This document shows, in pieces, positions 12,862-22,018 of a DNA stretch of 22,061 bases. The number at the start of each line of letters is the position of its first letter. The first letter of the stretch is position 1. Location: the NCBI GenBank assembly GCA_934278005.1, contig CAKQWG010000041.1, forward strand, positions 1 through 22,061, read 5' to 3'. The translations under genes were made by a program, and so were the position numbers. Origin of the DNA: an uncultured Pirellulaceae bacterium (GTDB lineage Bacteria > Planctomycetota > Planctomycetia > Pirellulales > Pirellulaceae). Under the pieces are notes generated by a model. The model was not told the DNA's origin. It saw nothing but the letters and a program-made list of their open reading frames with translations, and made no database searches.

Positions 12862-14766
12862 TTAGCTGGCTTGCGACTGCAGTTTAACGGCTGCTGCCGA
12901 CGGCGCGCCGCTGGTCATTTCTTCGATCTTCTCCACTAGCTCGGTAACGGAGAAGGGTTTGCCTTGAACTCGATTGTAGCCCACGGCATCCACCATGTAC
13001 TTGGCGCGAATCAGCATGCGCAGCTGGCCCAGATTCAGTTCGGGAATCAGCACCGATTCGTAACTGGACAGAATCTGTCCTAAGTTACTGGGGAAGGGAT
13101 TCATGTGCCGCAGGTGGCAGTGGGCCACGCTGCGGCCCTCCTGGATGGCTTTTAATACGGCCGTACGGCAGGCACCATAAGTACCGCCCCATGACAGCAC
13201 CAACAGTTCGCCTTCGTTTGGACCGGTGACTTCTTGGGCCGGGATGACCTTAGCTACGTTGGCGACCTTCTGGGCGCGGATGTGAACCATCTTCTCGTGA
13301 TTGGCCGCATCGTAGCTAACGTTGCCCGTTCCGTCTTGCTTTTCCAGTCCACCCACGCGGTGCATCAATTCGGGCGTACCTGGGATCGCCCAGGGGCGGG
13401 CGAGATTGGCATCGCGTGAATAGGGCAAGAAGTCCTCGCCGGCTTGGCCGCTGGGATGCGTAACATGAATGGGCTTAAGAGAGGTGACATCGGGAATGGC
13501 CCAAGGTTCGGAGCCGTTGGCAATGTAGCCGTCTGACAGGATGACAACCGGCACCATGAACTGAGTCGCGATGCGCCAAGCTTCGATCGCCGTGTCAAAG
13601 CAATCGCCGGGACTGCGCGCGGCCAGTACCGGCAGCGGTGCTTCACCGTTGCGTCCGAAGAGCAACTGCAACAGGTCGGCCTGTTCGGTCTTGGTCGGCA
13701 GCCCGGTGCTCGGACCACCGCGCTGGACGTCGATGACCAGCAGCGGCAGTTCGATCATCACGGCCAGGCCCATAGCTTCAGCCTTGAGGGCAATGCCTGG
13801 TCCGCTGCTGGTCGTAACACCCATCGCTCCACCATAGGCCGCTCCGATCGTCGCGCACACTGCAGCAATTTCGTCCTCGGCTTGCACCGTGCACACGCCA
13901 AAATTCTTGTACTTGCTCAGCTCGTGCAAGATGTCGCTGGCTGGGGTGATGGGATACGAACCGTAGAACATCTCTTTACCGCTTAAATGGGCAGCGGTCA
14001 TCAACCCCCAAGCCATGGCTTGGTTACCCATGATATTTCGGTAAGTACCCTTAGGCAGTGTGGCCGATTCGACTTGGTATGACGTGCCGAAGAGTTCTGT
14101 GGTCTCGCCGAAAGCCCAACCGGCGCGCAGAGCTCGTTCGTTGGCTTCTTGGATCTCGGGCAGCTTCGAGAATTTAGCTTGGATAAACCGCAGCGTGGCG
14201 TCCATCTCGCGGCCGTACAGCCAGTAGACCATGCCCATTGCAAAAAAGTTGCGGCAGCGATCGGCCTCTTTGACGCCCAGTTTGAGCGACTCCACGGCCG
14301 TGCGTGTGAGCTTGGTCATGGGGACCTTGGCCAAACGATAATTTTCAACCCATGGCTCATCCAGCGGACTAGTCGTCAGGCCAGCTAGCTTCAGGTCTTT
14401 ATCTTCGAAGCTGTCTTCGTTAACGATCAGCAAGCCACCTTTACGCAAGTCGCCGATATTGGTGACTAGGGCAGCGGGGTTCATGGCCACTAGCGCATCG
14501 AGCGTATCGCCGGGCGTGTGCACTTCGTGTGCGGCAAACTGGACCTGAAAACCGCTAACTCCTGCTCGCGTGCCGCGCGGCGCACGGATCTCAGCCGGAA
14601 AGTCTGGAAAAGTGGCCACATCGTTACCGGCAAGTGCGGACGTATTGGTCAACTGCGTCCCGAGCAATTGCATTCCGTCTCCGGAATCGCCAGCAAGTCT
14701 TACCGTAATTCCGCTTACTACCTGGACCTGTTTGGCGTCGTGCGCCTGCGGAGAATCAGTCGACAT
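12862..14766 (-). CDS. korA: 2-oxoacid:ferredoxin oxidoreductase, fused gamma-alpha subunit (2-oxoglutarate type)
   Basis: 634 residues. Residues about 20-205 are the gamma domain (VRLAGDSGDGMQLLGTQLT at 22-40, then DFPAEIRAPRGT), joined to the alpha domain (GNQAMAWGLMTAA, SYPITPASDILHEL, then AEDEIAAVCATIGAAYGGA, TSSGPGIALKAEA and RGGPSTGLPTKTEQADLLQLL). This gamma-alpha fusion is the usual two-subunit KorAB layout found in aerobic and facultative bacteria such as Mycobacterium. It catalyses CoA-dependent oxidative decarboxylation with ferredoxin as acceptor, in place of or beside the 2-oxoglutarate dehydrogenase complex. The start at 14766 has no good ribosome binding site. It is the first gene of the korA-korB operon on the minus strand. 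Confidence 0.93.
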   Translation of the reverse strand: MSTDSPQAHDAKQVQVVSGITVRLAGDSGDGMQLLGTQLTNTSALAGNDVATFPDFPAEIRAPRGTRAGVSGFQVQFAAHEVHTPGDTLDALVAMNPAALVTNIGDLRKGGLLIVNEDSFEDKDLKLAGLTTSPLDEPWVENYRLAKVPMTKLTRTAVESLKLGVKEADRCRNFFAMGMVYWLYGREMDATLRFIQAKFSKLPEIQEANERALRAGWAFGETTELFGTSYQVESATLPKGTYRNIMGNQAMAWGLMTAAHLSGKEMFYGSYPITPASDILHELSKYKNFGVCTVQAEDEIAAVCATIGAAYGGAMGVTTSSGPGIALKAEAMGLAVMIELPLLVIDVQRGGPSTGLPTKTEQADLLQLLFGRNGEAPLPVLAARSPGDCFDTAIEAWRIATQFMVPVVILSDGYIANGSEPWAIPDVTSLKPIHVTHPSGQAGEDFLPYSRDANLARPWAIPGTPELMHRVGGLEKQDGTGNVSYDAANHEKMVHIRAQKVANVAKVIPAQEVTGPNEGELLVLSWGGTYGACRTAVLKAIQEGRSVAHCHLRHMNPFPSNLGQILSSYESVLIPELNLGQLRMLIRAKYMVDAVGYNRVQGKPFSVTELVEKIEEMTSGAPSAAAVKLQSQAS

Positions 14767-14857
14767 TCAGAGAGTGCCTATTTTAATCTGTGGATAGGTG
14801 GGAAAGGTGTGACTTGCCCGCAGCGGAACCTTGCGCTGGAAATTGCGTCCCTGCCGA

Positions 14858-14874
14858 TTATATCGGTTATATCG
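14858..14874. promoter_or_regulatory. AT-rich repeat and possible promoter upstream of korA
   Basis: The 8-mer TTATATCG occurs twice, one base apart, about 92-108 bases upstream of the korA start. On the minus strand it includes TATAAT, a possible -10 element, though no good -35 lies at the right distance. It may be a promoter or a regulator site. Confidence 0.3.
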
Positions 14875-14995
14875 AATATTCTGCCTGGGCGGGAACACTT
14901 AATTTTACAAATGAGCAGCCCTTTGAGTAAGACGCATAATCCCTATTCTCCATCAGAAACAGGGGTTTGCCATACAAATCGGGCCGCCTGAGACT

Positions 14996-15022
14996 AAAAG
15001 CCGCAGACGCTGCGCTCTGCGG
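14996..15022 (-). terminator. Intrinsic terminator of the Gfo/Idh/MocA gene
   Basis: On the minus strand a 7-bp perfect stem (CCGCAGA / TCTGCGG) with an 8-base loop, followed by C and four T, starts six bases after the stop codon at 15029-15031. Confidence 0.7.
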
Positions 15023-15028
15023 AGGCGA

Positions 15029-16396
15029 CTACATGTTGATCTCGTAGCCCGCTCGGGTGTCTCGCGCCAGAAATGCGTTGGCCTGCTCGTCGCCCACAAT
15101 CTCGCGTTTATCCGCATCCCACTGCAGTTCTCGTCCAAGTCGCATGGCGATGTTGGACAAATGGCAAATCTCAAGCATGCGATTATGAGACCAGACATCG
15201 GAGATGGGCTGCTTGCGCGACTTCATGGCTTCGATAAAGTTGACGGTATGATTCTCGCTGACCGGGCCGCCGTAAACTTCTTCAATGGCGCCTGCGGGCA
15301 GCGGGTTGCTCTTCAAGTCCTCGACCGGTGCGCCGGTCAGCTTGCCGCGATTGACGAAGAACCGCCCCTCGGTCCCTTCGAACAGAATGCCGTTGTCCCC
15401 TTCGCTCGTAATTAACATCTCCACTTCGTGGGGCATGGCGACTTGGATATCAAAGCTGGTGGCCGCGTTGTATTGGTCGTGCACGACTGGGTAGCCGTCT
15501 CGGTGTTCGACCGGCAGTTGGAACTTGACCGGGGTGATCTTGCTCGGCCCCGTATCGTCGGCACCCAGAGCCCAGCAAGCGATGTCGACGTGGTGGGCGC
15601 CCCAGTCGGTTAGCTTGCCTCCGGCGTACTCGTGCCAGTGGCGGAAGGAGTAGTGACAATTGCTATACAGTGGAACGCCGCCGCCGTAGCCTTCGCGCAT
15701 TTCGGGCAGAGCCCGGTAGTCTACCTTGGGAGCTGGCCCCAGCCAAAAGTCCCAGTCCAGTCCCGCGGGCACTGCGGCGACGGGAATGACTGGCGAGGCC
15801 TCCATGCCATTGATGCCGCAAGTGACTTTCTTAACCTTGCCGATGCGGCCGTTTCTAACCAGTGCGACTGCTTGTAGGAAACGCTGGTCGGACTCGGTGC
15901 GCTGCATGGTGCCCACCTGGAAGACGCGCCCCGTCTGCTTGACGATGCGCTCGATCAACTTGCCTTCATCGATGGTCAATGTCAGTGGTTTTTCGCAGTA
16001 CACATCCTTGCCTGCCAACATTGCTTCCACGGCGATTTTAGTATGCCAGTGATCGGGCGTGGCGATCATGACCGCATCGATGTCCTTGCGATCAAGAATG
16101 TGTCGATAGTCTTTATATCCATCTGGCTTTTTGCTCTGAGCCTTTTGCGTCCGTTCGACATAGGTACCTAGGACATTTTCATCAACATCGGCCAGTGCAG
16201 CAAAGTCCGCCGACTTGAACGATTTAGCGGTTATACCCCACCCTTGGTTACGCAAGCCAATCGTTGCAAATATCGGGCGATCGTTGGCGGACTGTGCTAC
16301 CGCGCGCTTCGCCGCCTGGGCCAGCACGGCGGTCGTGCCTAGGGCCAGCGAGCCTTGCAGGAAACTACGGCGGTTGGCCGACTGAGAAACTAGCAT
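15029..16396 (-). CDS. Tat-exported Gfo/Idh/MocA family oxidoreductase
   Basis: 455 residues. The N-terminus is a twin-arginine signal (NRRSFLQGSLALGTTAVLAQ, Arg9-Arg10), so the folded, cofactor-loaded protein is likely exported. The NAD(P)-binding domain follows (residues about 40-160), with ALADVDENV and the family motif CEKPL (134-138). The C-terminal substrate domain has HYSFRHWHEYAGGKLTDWGA and HHVDIACWALG. Gfo/Idh/MocA enzymes oxidise or reduce sugars, inositols and related compounds; exported versions are abundant in planctomycetes and are often linked to polysaccharide breakdown. I chose the ATG at 16396, with GAGGAA upstream; the frame to 16690 would bury the signal. The substrate is unknown. 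A terminator follows. Confidence 0.92.
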   Translation of the reverse strand: MLVSQSANRRSFLQGSLALGTTAVLAQAAKRAVAQSANDRPIFATIGLRNQGWGITAKSFKSADFAALADVDENVLGTYVERTQKAQSKKPDGYKDYRHILDRKDIDAVMIATPDHWHTKIAVEAMLAGKDVYCEKPLTLTIDEGKLIERIVKQTGRVFQVGTMQRTESDQRFLQAVALVRNGRIGKVKKVTCGINGMEASPVIPVAAVPAGLDWDFWLGPAPKVDYRALPEMREGYGGGVPLYSNCHYSFRHWHEYAGGKLTDWGAHHVDIACWALGADDTGPSKITPVKFQLPVEHRDGYPVVHDQYNAATSFDIQVAMPHEVEMLITSEGDNGILFEGTEGRFFVNRGKLTGAPVEDLKSNPLPAGAIEEVYGGPVSENHTVNFIEAMKSRKQPISDVWSHNRMLEICHLSNIAMRLGRELQWDADKREIVGDEQANAFLARDTRAGYEINM

Positions 16397-16601
16397 GGAT
16401 GATTCCTCGGAGAGATTGAGACTAAGGCGGGAACGGACATTTCTTCTGGCCTCCATGATAATCGTAAATCGCGCGGGCTGCATGAGCCTGCGTAACACGA
16501 CTGGCGGTGTCCATGCTACACTTGATAAGCGGCGATCGTTTAGGATGTGGACACTCTGACGAGATCGCTTTGATCTTGACCGCGATTGAGGGCGGATACT
16601 A

Positions 16602-17816
16602 ATGGGTGCCATGATGGGCCATCTATGGGAGCACGTGCGGCCAGCGGATTTTTTAGACGTGGCACTCGTTTCAGTCTTTGTGTACGTCATCCTGGTTTGG
16701 CTCCGCGAGCGAGCCTCGCGCGCCCTGGGACAAATCGTGCTGCTGCTGGCCGGCGTCTTTCTGCTTGCGCGGTGGTTGGATTTATATCTGACTACGATGG
16801 TGTTTCACTTTGGTGCCATGGGGATTTTACTAGCCTTAGTGTTGGTCTTTCAACACGACATCCGCCTGGGCTTTGAGCGGCTGAGTTCATCGCGGTGGCT
16901 GTGCCGTCCCCAGGCTTTCGATTCGTCGCTGACTCCCGCCGGGACGATCATCGAATCGGTGATTCAGATGTCGCAGCAGCGCACGGGCGCTCTAATCGTC
17001 TTTCCCGGTAGTCAACCGCTAGATCGCCATCTTCGCGGTGGGGTGCCAGTAGACGCAGAGATCAGTCAGCCACTGATCCTGAGCATCTTTCATGCGGATT
17101 CACCGGGACACGATGGAGCCATCTTGATCGATGGCAATCGCATCCGCCTGCTCGGTTTGTACCTGCCGCTGACTTCGCAAGTCTCAAGATTGCCCTATGG
17201 TGGAACGCGTCATGCCGCCGCCTTGGGGTTGGCCGAGAGTTGCGATGCGACCGTCATAGTCGTCTCTGAGGAACGCGGATCGATTTCGATTGCCCACCAG
17301 GGCGAGCTGAAAATGGTGCAACCCGATGATTTACCCGAGCGTCTGAAGCACTGTTTTGAAGGGGCCAGCGGGCCTGCGTCGGTTCCGCTAAAAGCTCGCT
17401 TGGCGGACTTCGGAACCAAGGCCGCCGCAGTGATCTGCGCCGTGAGCTTGTGGTTCTTGTTTGCTTACCAGACGGACACCATTCAGCGAACTTTCGTGGT
17501 ACCTATCGAATACCGCAATCTGCCCGAGGGCTGGGAGATACTCGACCCCAAGCCGACCTATGCCGAGATCACCTTGTCCGGCTCGCAGCCCACGTTTGCA
17601 ATGCTCAATCCGGCAGCCTTCGCGCTGTCGCTGGATATCGGGCCGGTGGATGTCAGGGATGGTCAGATGAGTCTGGCGTTCTGGGAGACGGAACCGAATT
17701 TGAAGAACGTCCCCAAGGATCTAACCATCGAGAACATCATTCCGAGCACCGTCCGCGTCGACATCCGCAAGAAAACTCGCGACAAGCCCGCGGATAAGGC
17801 CGCCACTCCGAAGTAG
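16602..17816 (+). CDS. Membrane diadenylate cyclase fused to a YbbR domain (CdaA-CdaR fusion)
   Basis: 404 residues. Three N-terminal membrane helices (about 18-34, 43-58, 66-83) lead into a DAC domain (about 112-235) that joins two ATP into cyclic di-AMP. The key motifs are FHADSPGHDGAILIDGNRI (DGA at 171-173) and GGTRHAAALGLAE (200-212), followed by VIVVSEERGSISI. Bacillus CdaA has RHRAA where this protein has RHAAA. A fourth membrane helix (about 273-289) is followed by one YbbR-like domain (about 296-390, VVPIEYRNLPEGWEI onward) that should lie outside the cytoplasm. In Firmicutes YbbR domains occur in the separate cyclase regulator CdaR, encoded next to cdaA. The ATG at 16602 has AGGG about 10 bases upstream. 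The gene is divergent from the Gfo/Idh/MocA gene. Confidence 0.93.
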   Translation: MGAMMGHLWEHVRPADFLDVALVSVFVYVILVWLRERASRALGQIVLLLAGVFLLARWLDLYLTTMVFHFGAMGILLALVLVFQHDIRLGFERLSSSRWLCRPQAFDSSLTPAGTIIESVIQMSQQRTGALIVFPGSQPLDRHLRGGVPVDAEISQPLILSIFHADSPGHDGAILIDGNRIRLLGLYLPLTSQVSRLPYGGTRHAAALGLAESCDATVIVVSEERGSISIAHQGELKMVQPDDLPERLKHCFEGASGPASVPLKARLADFGTKAAAVICAVSLWFLFAYQTDTIQRTFVVPIEYRNLPEGWEILDPKPTYAEITLSGSQPTFAMLNPAAFALSLDIGPVDVRDGQMSLAFWETEPNLKNVPKDLTIENIIPSTVRVDIRKKTRDKPADKAATPK

Positions 17817-17858
17817 AGTGGAGATAGCTGACCTGTTGTGTTATAGCCGGCCGCCTGC

Positions 17859-17882
17859 GCGATATACCGCGAGATATATCGC
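17859..17882. terminator. Hairpin between the cyclase gene and pgk
   Basis: 8-bp perfect inverted repeat (GCGATATA / TATATCGC) with an 8-base loop, 42 bases after the cyclase stop and about 100 bases beyond the pgk stop on the other strand. No T tract follows. Confidence 0.5.
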
Positions 17883-17984
17883 CGGTTGTCATGGCAGTTC
17901 GTGCAGCCCGCCAACGAGCTGCGTTGGGCTCATGGCCGCGTGGCGGTTGGACCAGTGCGGCGGATGGATGGTTGGGAATTGACC

Positions 17985-19172
17985 TTAGGCTTCGTCGAGC
18001 AATTCGACGGATTCGAATTTGTTGCCTTCTAACATGGATAGACTCGCGCCACCGCCAGTGCTCACGTGCGTGACTTGCTCGGCAAAACCCAGCTGCTCGA
18101 TCGCGGCCGCTGAGTCACCACCACCGATGATGCTGGTGGCTTCGCTATCGGCGATGGCCTTGGCTACGGTCTTGGTGCCTTCGTCAAACGGTGGCATTTC
18201 AAATACGCCCATCGGCCCATTCCACACGACCGTCTTGGCGCTGGCCAACAGTTCAGCGTACTTCTTCGCGGTTTTAGGGCCGATGTCGAGGCCTTCCCAG
18301 CCGTCGGGAATCTCGCCAGCGGGAACGACTTTCTTATTGCAATCAGCTGAGAAATCGTCGCCACAGTGAGTGTCGACAGGTAGCACGAGCTTCTTGCCCC
18401 CTTTAGCGACGAGCGACTTGGCTAAGTCAACTTTGTCTTTCTCAACTAGGCTCTTGCCGGTCTGTCCGCCGTTTGCCAATGAGAATGTATAGGCCATCGC
18501 GCCGCCGATAAGCACGTAATCACAAATGCCCAGCAAGTTGTCGATGACATTGATCTTGTCGCTAACTTTGGCACCTCCCAGGATGGCTACGAACGGGCGC
18601 TCGGGCTGCGAGATGGTGTCGCTCAGGTACTGGATCTCCTTGGCGACCAAGAACCCGGATACCTTGGGTTTGTCTCCCATGGCCTTGGGAACGGCGACCA
18701 TCGAAGCGTCGCTGCGGTGGCACGTGCCGAAGGCATCGTTGCAGTAGATGTCCGCACCGCTAGCCAGCTGCTTAGCGAACTGTGCATCCCCCGCTTGCTC
18801 GCCGGCATTAAAGCGGAGATTCTCCAGCACGAGAACTTGGCCATCTTTCAGCTCGGCCCGCTTGGCTTGTGCGTCGCTGCCGACAGTGTCACTAGCGAAC
18901 GCGACGGGCTGCTTGAGCAGCTCGCCCACTCGCTTGGCAACCGGCGACAACGAATATTTGGGTTCAGCACCGTTGCCCTTGGGACGGCCCAAGTGGCTGA
19001 CCAGTACCAAGCGGCCGCCGCGCTGAATCACCGATTCAATCGACGGCAAAGCCATGCGGATACGGCGATCGTCGGTGATCTGGCCAGTGTCATCCTGAGG
19101 CACATTGAAGTCGACTCGCATGAGTACTGTCTTGCCACGCGGATCGATGTCAGCGATTGTTTTCTTAGCCAT
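17985..19172 (-). CDS. pgk: Phosphoglycerate kinase
   Basis: 395 residues, normal length for bacterial PGK. It makes ATP and 3-phosphoglycerate from 1,3-bisphosphoglycerate and ADP in glycolysis, and runs in reverse in gluconeogenesis. Clear motifs: RVDFNVP (19-25), SHLGRPKG (59-66), ENLRFNAGE (117-125), the [14 protein letters not shown] block, WNGPMGVFE, the nucleotide-loop [14 protein letters not shown] and STGGGASL near the C-terminus. The usual FGTAHR reads FGTCHR here (Cys151). No ribosome binding site is obvious before the ATG at 19172. It is 68 bases from the end of the sugar-transporter ATPase gene on the same strand and could be read through from it. Confidence 0.97.
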   Translation of the reverse strand: MAKKTIADIDPRGKTVLMRVDFNVPQDDTGQITDDRRIRMALPSIESVIQRGGRLVLVSHLGRPKGNGAEPKYSLSPVAKRVGELLKQPVAFASDTVGSDAQAKRAELKDGQVLVLENLRFNAGEQAGDAQFAKQLASGADIYCNDAFGTCHRSDASMVAVPKAMGDKPKVSGFLVAKEIQYLSDTISQPERPFVAILGGAKVSDKINVIDNLLGICDYVLIGGAMAYTFSLANGGQTGKSLVEKDKVDLAKSLVAKGGKKLVLPVDTHCGDDFSADCNKKVVPAGEIPDGWEGLDIGPKTAKKYAELLASAKTVVWNGPMGVFEMPPFDEGTKTVAKAIADSEATSIIGGGDSAAAIEQLGFAEQVTHVSTGGGASLSMLEGNKFESVELLDEA

Positions 19173-19240
19173 AGTGGATTGTCTATCTAATGCGAATATA
19201 TGTGAGAACGAAGGCCCGATGAGCCAAGATTATCGTTGCT

Positions 19241-20767
19241 TCAAGCGGTTTGTCGAGGTGTCGATTGGGTGGCCGCTTCCATGATCTTTTGCTCCGTGGC
19301 TGCGGCCCGGCTGAATTCGCCGGTCAACACCCCTTCGCACATCACCAGAATGCGGTCGCTGACGGTGAGCAGTTCGGGCAGCTCTGAGGAGGTCACTAAA
19401 ATTGCCATGCCCTCGGCGGCCAAGCGCTCCATCAAGCGGTACAGTTCGGCTTTGGCCCCGACGTCGACGCCGCGCGTGGGATCGTCCAACAACAATACCT
19501 GTGGGTTGGTCAGCAAGCATCGTCCGACGATGCACTTCTGTTGATTGCCGCCACTGAGGCTATGGATCGATGCGTCGACGCCATCGGCCTTGACCCCCAG
19601 TTGCACAACTTGGTGCTGAGCCGCTTGGCGTTCATGCTGTCCTAGCAATACGCCGCGTCGCGATAATGATTTCAGAGCGCACACGCTAATGTTCTCGCGG
19701 ACGCTCATCGTCGAAAACAATCCCAGGCGTTTGCGATCCTCGGTAACCATGGCGATACCCGCCGACATGGCTTGGGCGGGATGTGCGAAGCGGCAGGGGC
19801 GTCCATGCAGCATGATTTGCCCTTGGTGCGGCAGCGGACTTGCGCCGAAGAGGCACTCGAGCAGCTCGGTCCGGCCAGCTCCCATCAATCCGGCGATGCC
19901 TACGATCTCGCCACGCCTCAGTTGAAAGCTGATGTCGCGCAGACGCCAGCGCTGCGCGTGTCCGGGCCACGGCAGCGACAAGTGGTCGACGGCCAGCACA
20001 ACGGGCGATTCGCCGGGGATCTGCCGCGCCGCGGGCTGTTCGAGGTCTCGACCGACCATCAAGTGGGCAATCTGGCGGGCGTCGGTGGCGGATTTGTCAA
20101 CGGTGGTCACGAACTTGCCGTCCCGCAGCACCGTGATCCGATCCGCCAAGCGGAATACTTCGTCCATCTTATGAGAGATATACAGAATGGTTACGCCGCG
20201 GCTGCGCATTGCATCGATCACTCCATACAGCCGGGCCACTTCCGATTCCGTAAGCGCACTGGTCGGTTCATCCATGATCAAGATGGAGGATTGCAGTGCT
20301 AGGGCTTTGGCAATTTCGATCAGTTGCTGGTCGCCCACGCGTAGCGAACTGACTAATGCTGTGGGCGAAATGTGCGATTTCAATTCCGATAGCAACTGAG
20401 CGGATTGGCGTTCCATTTCGCGACTGTTGAGCAGGCCGAAGCGATTGGTTATCTCGCGTCCCAAAAAAATATTGGCGGCCACACTTAGTTGCTCGACCAA
20501 ATTGAGCTCTTGGTGGATGATGCTGATGCCCACCCGCTCCGCGTCGCTGGTCGAACTAAAACGCTGTGGTTGGCCGTCGATCCACAGCTCGCCAGAGTAA
20601 TCTGGAATGACTCCTGAGAGGATCTTCATGAGCGTGCTTTTGCCCGCGCCGTTCTCTCCCATGATGGCATGCAGTTCGCCTGGCAGCACGTCGAAGCTGA
20701 CATCGTCCAGTGCATGCACTGCATTGAACTTTTTACCGACGTGGCGAATGGAGACCAAGGGCTGCAT
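19241..20767 (-). CDS. Ribose/monosaccharide-type ABC transporter ATPase (RbsA-like)
   Basis: 508 residues, two fused nucleotide-binding domains as in RbsA/XylG/MglA. NBD1: Walker A GENGAGKST (38-46), signature SLRVGDQQLIEIAKAL (about 141-156), Walker B LIMDEPTSAL (163-172), H-loop His199. NBD2: a degenerate Walker A GLMGAGRTE (293-301, Arg in place of Lys, normal in this family), signature SLSGGNQQK (403-411) and LLLDDPTRGVDVG (425-437). It drives sugar uptake with the permease encoded 36 bases upstream. No ribosome binding site is clear. The substrate could be ribose or another pentose or hexose; the binding protein, which would decide it, is not in the window. Confidence 0.93.
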   Translation of the reverse strand: MQPLVSIRHVGKKFNAVHALDDVSFDVLPGELHAIMGENGAGKSTLMKILSGVIPDYSGELWIDGQPQRFSSTSDAERVGISIIHQELNLVEQLSVAANIFLGREITNRFGLLNSREMERQSAQLLSELKSHISPTALVSSLRVGDQQLIEIAKALALQSSILIMDEPTSALTESEVARLYGVIDAMRSRGVTILYISHKMDEVFRLADRITVLRDGKFVTTVDKSATDARQIAHLMVGRDLEQPAARQIPGESPVVLAVDHLSLPWPGHAQRWRLRDISFQLRRGEIVGIAGLMGAGRTELLECLFGASPLPHQGQIMLHGRPCRFAHPAQAMSAGIAMVTEDRKRLGLFSTMSVRENISVCALKSLSRRGVLLGQHERQAAQHQVVQLGVKADGVDASIHSLSGGNQQKCIVGRCLLTNPQVLLLDDPTRGVDVGAKAELYRLMERLAAEGMAILVTSSELPELLTVSDRILVMCEGVLTGEFSRAAATEQKIMEAATQSTPRQTA

Positions 20768-20803
20768 GGAGTATTAGCTCGCTTACGCGGAGGACTGCAC
20801 TGG

Positions 20804-22018
20804 TTACTTGGAGCGTTTGGTTTCGATAAACCCCCGCACCGTTAGGGCGGCGGCGACGGCCACTCCGGCGACGACGGGATAGACCGGAGCGAACCAGGGT
20901 TTTTCGCGAAAGAACAGGACGACGGATATGCCGGCCAGTAGACTCAGCACAGGGATCGAGGCCCAGCCGATAGCGCTGGCAAAAAATGGACGCCGCAGCG
21001 TAGTTACTCCACGCTGGCTGAAGCTGACGGCCAGCACGACTACGATGCCCACGATCATGCCTTCGTACACATCGGCTCCAGTGCCGACGATCTTGTTCAC
21101 TGCGTCGATAACGGTCCGCAAGAACAAGCAGCCCAGCACAGTGCCGGGGATGGTCCCTACGCCACCGGTCAATGCGCAGCCGCCGATGACGGCAGCCGCG
21201 ATGGCATTGAGCTCATATCCGCGGGCCAGCACGTCGGGCTTAGCCGATCCCTGGTCGGCAAAGTAGACGATGCCGACCATCGACGCGGAGACCGCGCCAA
21301 TAACGTAGGCCAACCACTTTAGCCGGTCGGTGCGGATGCCGCTCAGTTTGGCTGCGGCCTCATTGCCACCCATCGCGTGCAGATGCCGGCCGACCACAGT
21401 TCGGCTCATGAGGAACCAAATGACCGCCGCAAAAATGAGAAAGACGATCGACACGCTGGTTACGTCCTTGAGCGAATCGCGCAGGTGCAGGTCGGGGAAA
21501 TCGATTTGCGATCGATTGCCCGTGACTGCTAAGATTAGCCCGCGACCAAAGCTGCGCAGGCCGACCATCGTGGCCAGTGTGGCGATAAACGGCGGCAGTC
21601 CGACACAGGTAATGAGCCATGCGTTGAGCGTGCCGATCATCACCCCGGCCACGAGCGTGCCGATGATAGCCACGATGACCACGCGAGTCTGAATATCGCC
21701 CGCGCGAAAACCCTCAGGATCGATCAACATCAGTAGGCTGCTAAACACCGTCGCGCTGAGTGCGATGACTGAACCGCTCGAGAGATCGATGCCACCGGAG
21801 ATGATGATGACCGCGCTGCCCAGAGCAAAGAAGCCCAGGAAGACGGTGTTGCGGATAATCAGCTCGGCCGTGCTGCCAGGGCTGTTCAGATAGGTCTGCC
21901 CTGGGTCCAGAGCGATGGTAGCGGCGATAACGGCCAGCCAAGCCAGAATGAGCTTGACTTCTACGCTGGCTAAACAGCGGCGTACGATGCCAGGGCGGTC
22001 TGCTGTCACGCTATACAT
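20804..22018 (-). CDS. Ribose/monosaccharide-type ABC transporter permease (RbsC-like)
   Basis: 404 residues if it starts at the ATG at 22018 (MYSVTADRPG); the open frame continues to the window edge, so an upstream start is possible. It has the multi-spanning RbsC-family core: ELIIRNTVFLGFFALGSAVI, then SGGIDLSSGSVIALSATVF, LPPFIATLATMVGLRSFGRG, GRHLHAMGGNEAAAKLSGIR (the coupling region) and IGGCALTGGVGTIPGTVLG. RbsC is about 320 residues; this protein has about 80 more at the C-terminus, with two further hydrophobic segments (near 335-365 and 370-390). It is the first visible gene of a permease-ATPase operon. A periplasmic binding protein gene is expected to the right of the window. Confidence 0.9.
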   Translation of the reverse strand: MYSVTADRPGIVRRCLASVEVKLILAWLAVIAATIALDPGQTYLNSPGSTAELIIRNTVFLGFFALGSAVIIISGGIDLSSGSVIALSATVFSSLLMLIDPEGFRAGDIQTRVVIVAIIGTLVAGVMIGTLNAWLITCVGLPPFIATLATMVGLRSFGRGLILAVTGNRSQIDFPDLHLRDSLKDVTSVSIVFLIFAAVIWFLMSRTVVGRHLHAMGGNEAAAKLSGIRTDRLKWLAYVIGAVSASMVGIVYFADQGSAKPDVLARGYELNAIAAAVIGGCALTGGVGTIPGTVLGCLFLRTVIDAVNKIVGTGADVYEGMIVGIVVVLAVSFSQRGVTTLRRPFFASAIGWASIPVLSLLAGISVVLFFREKPWFAPVYPVVAGVAVAAALTVRGFIETKRSK

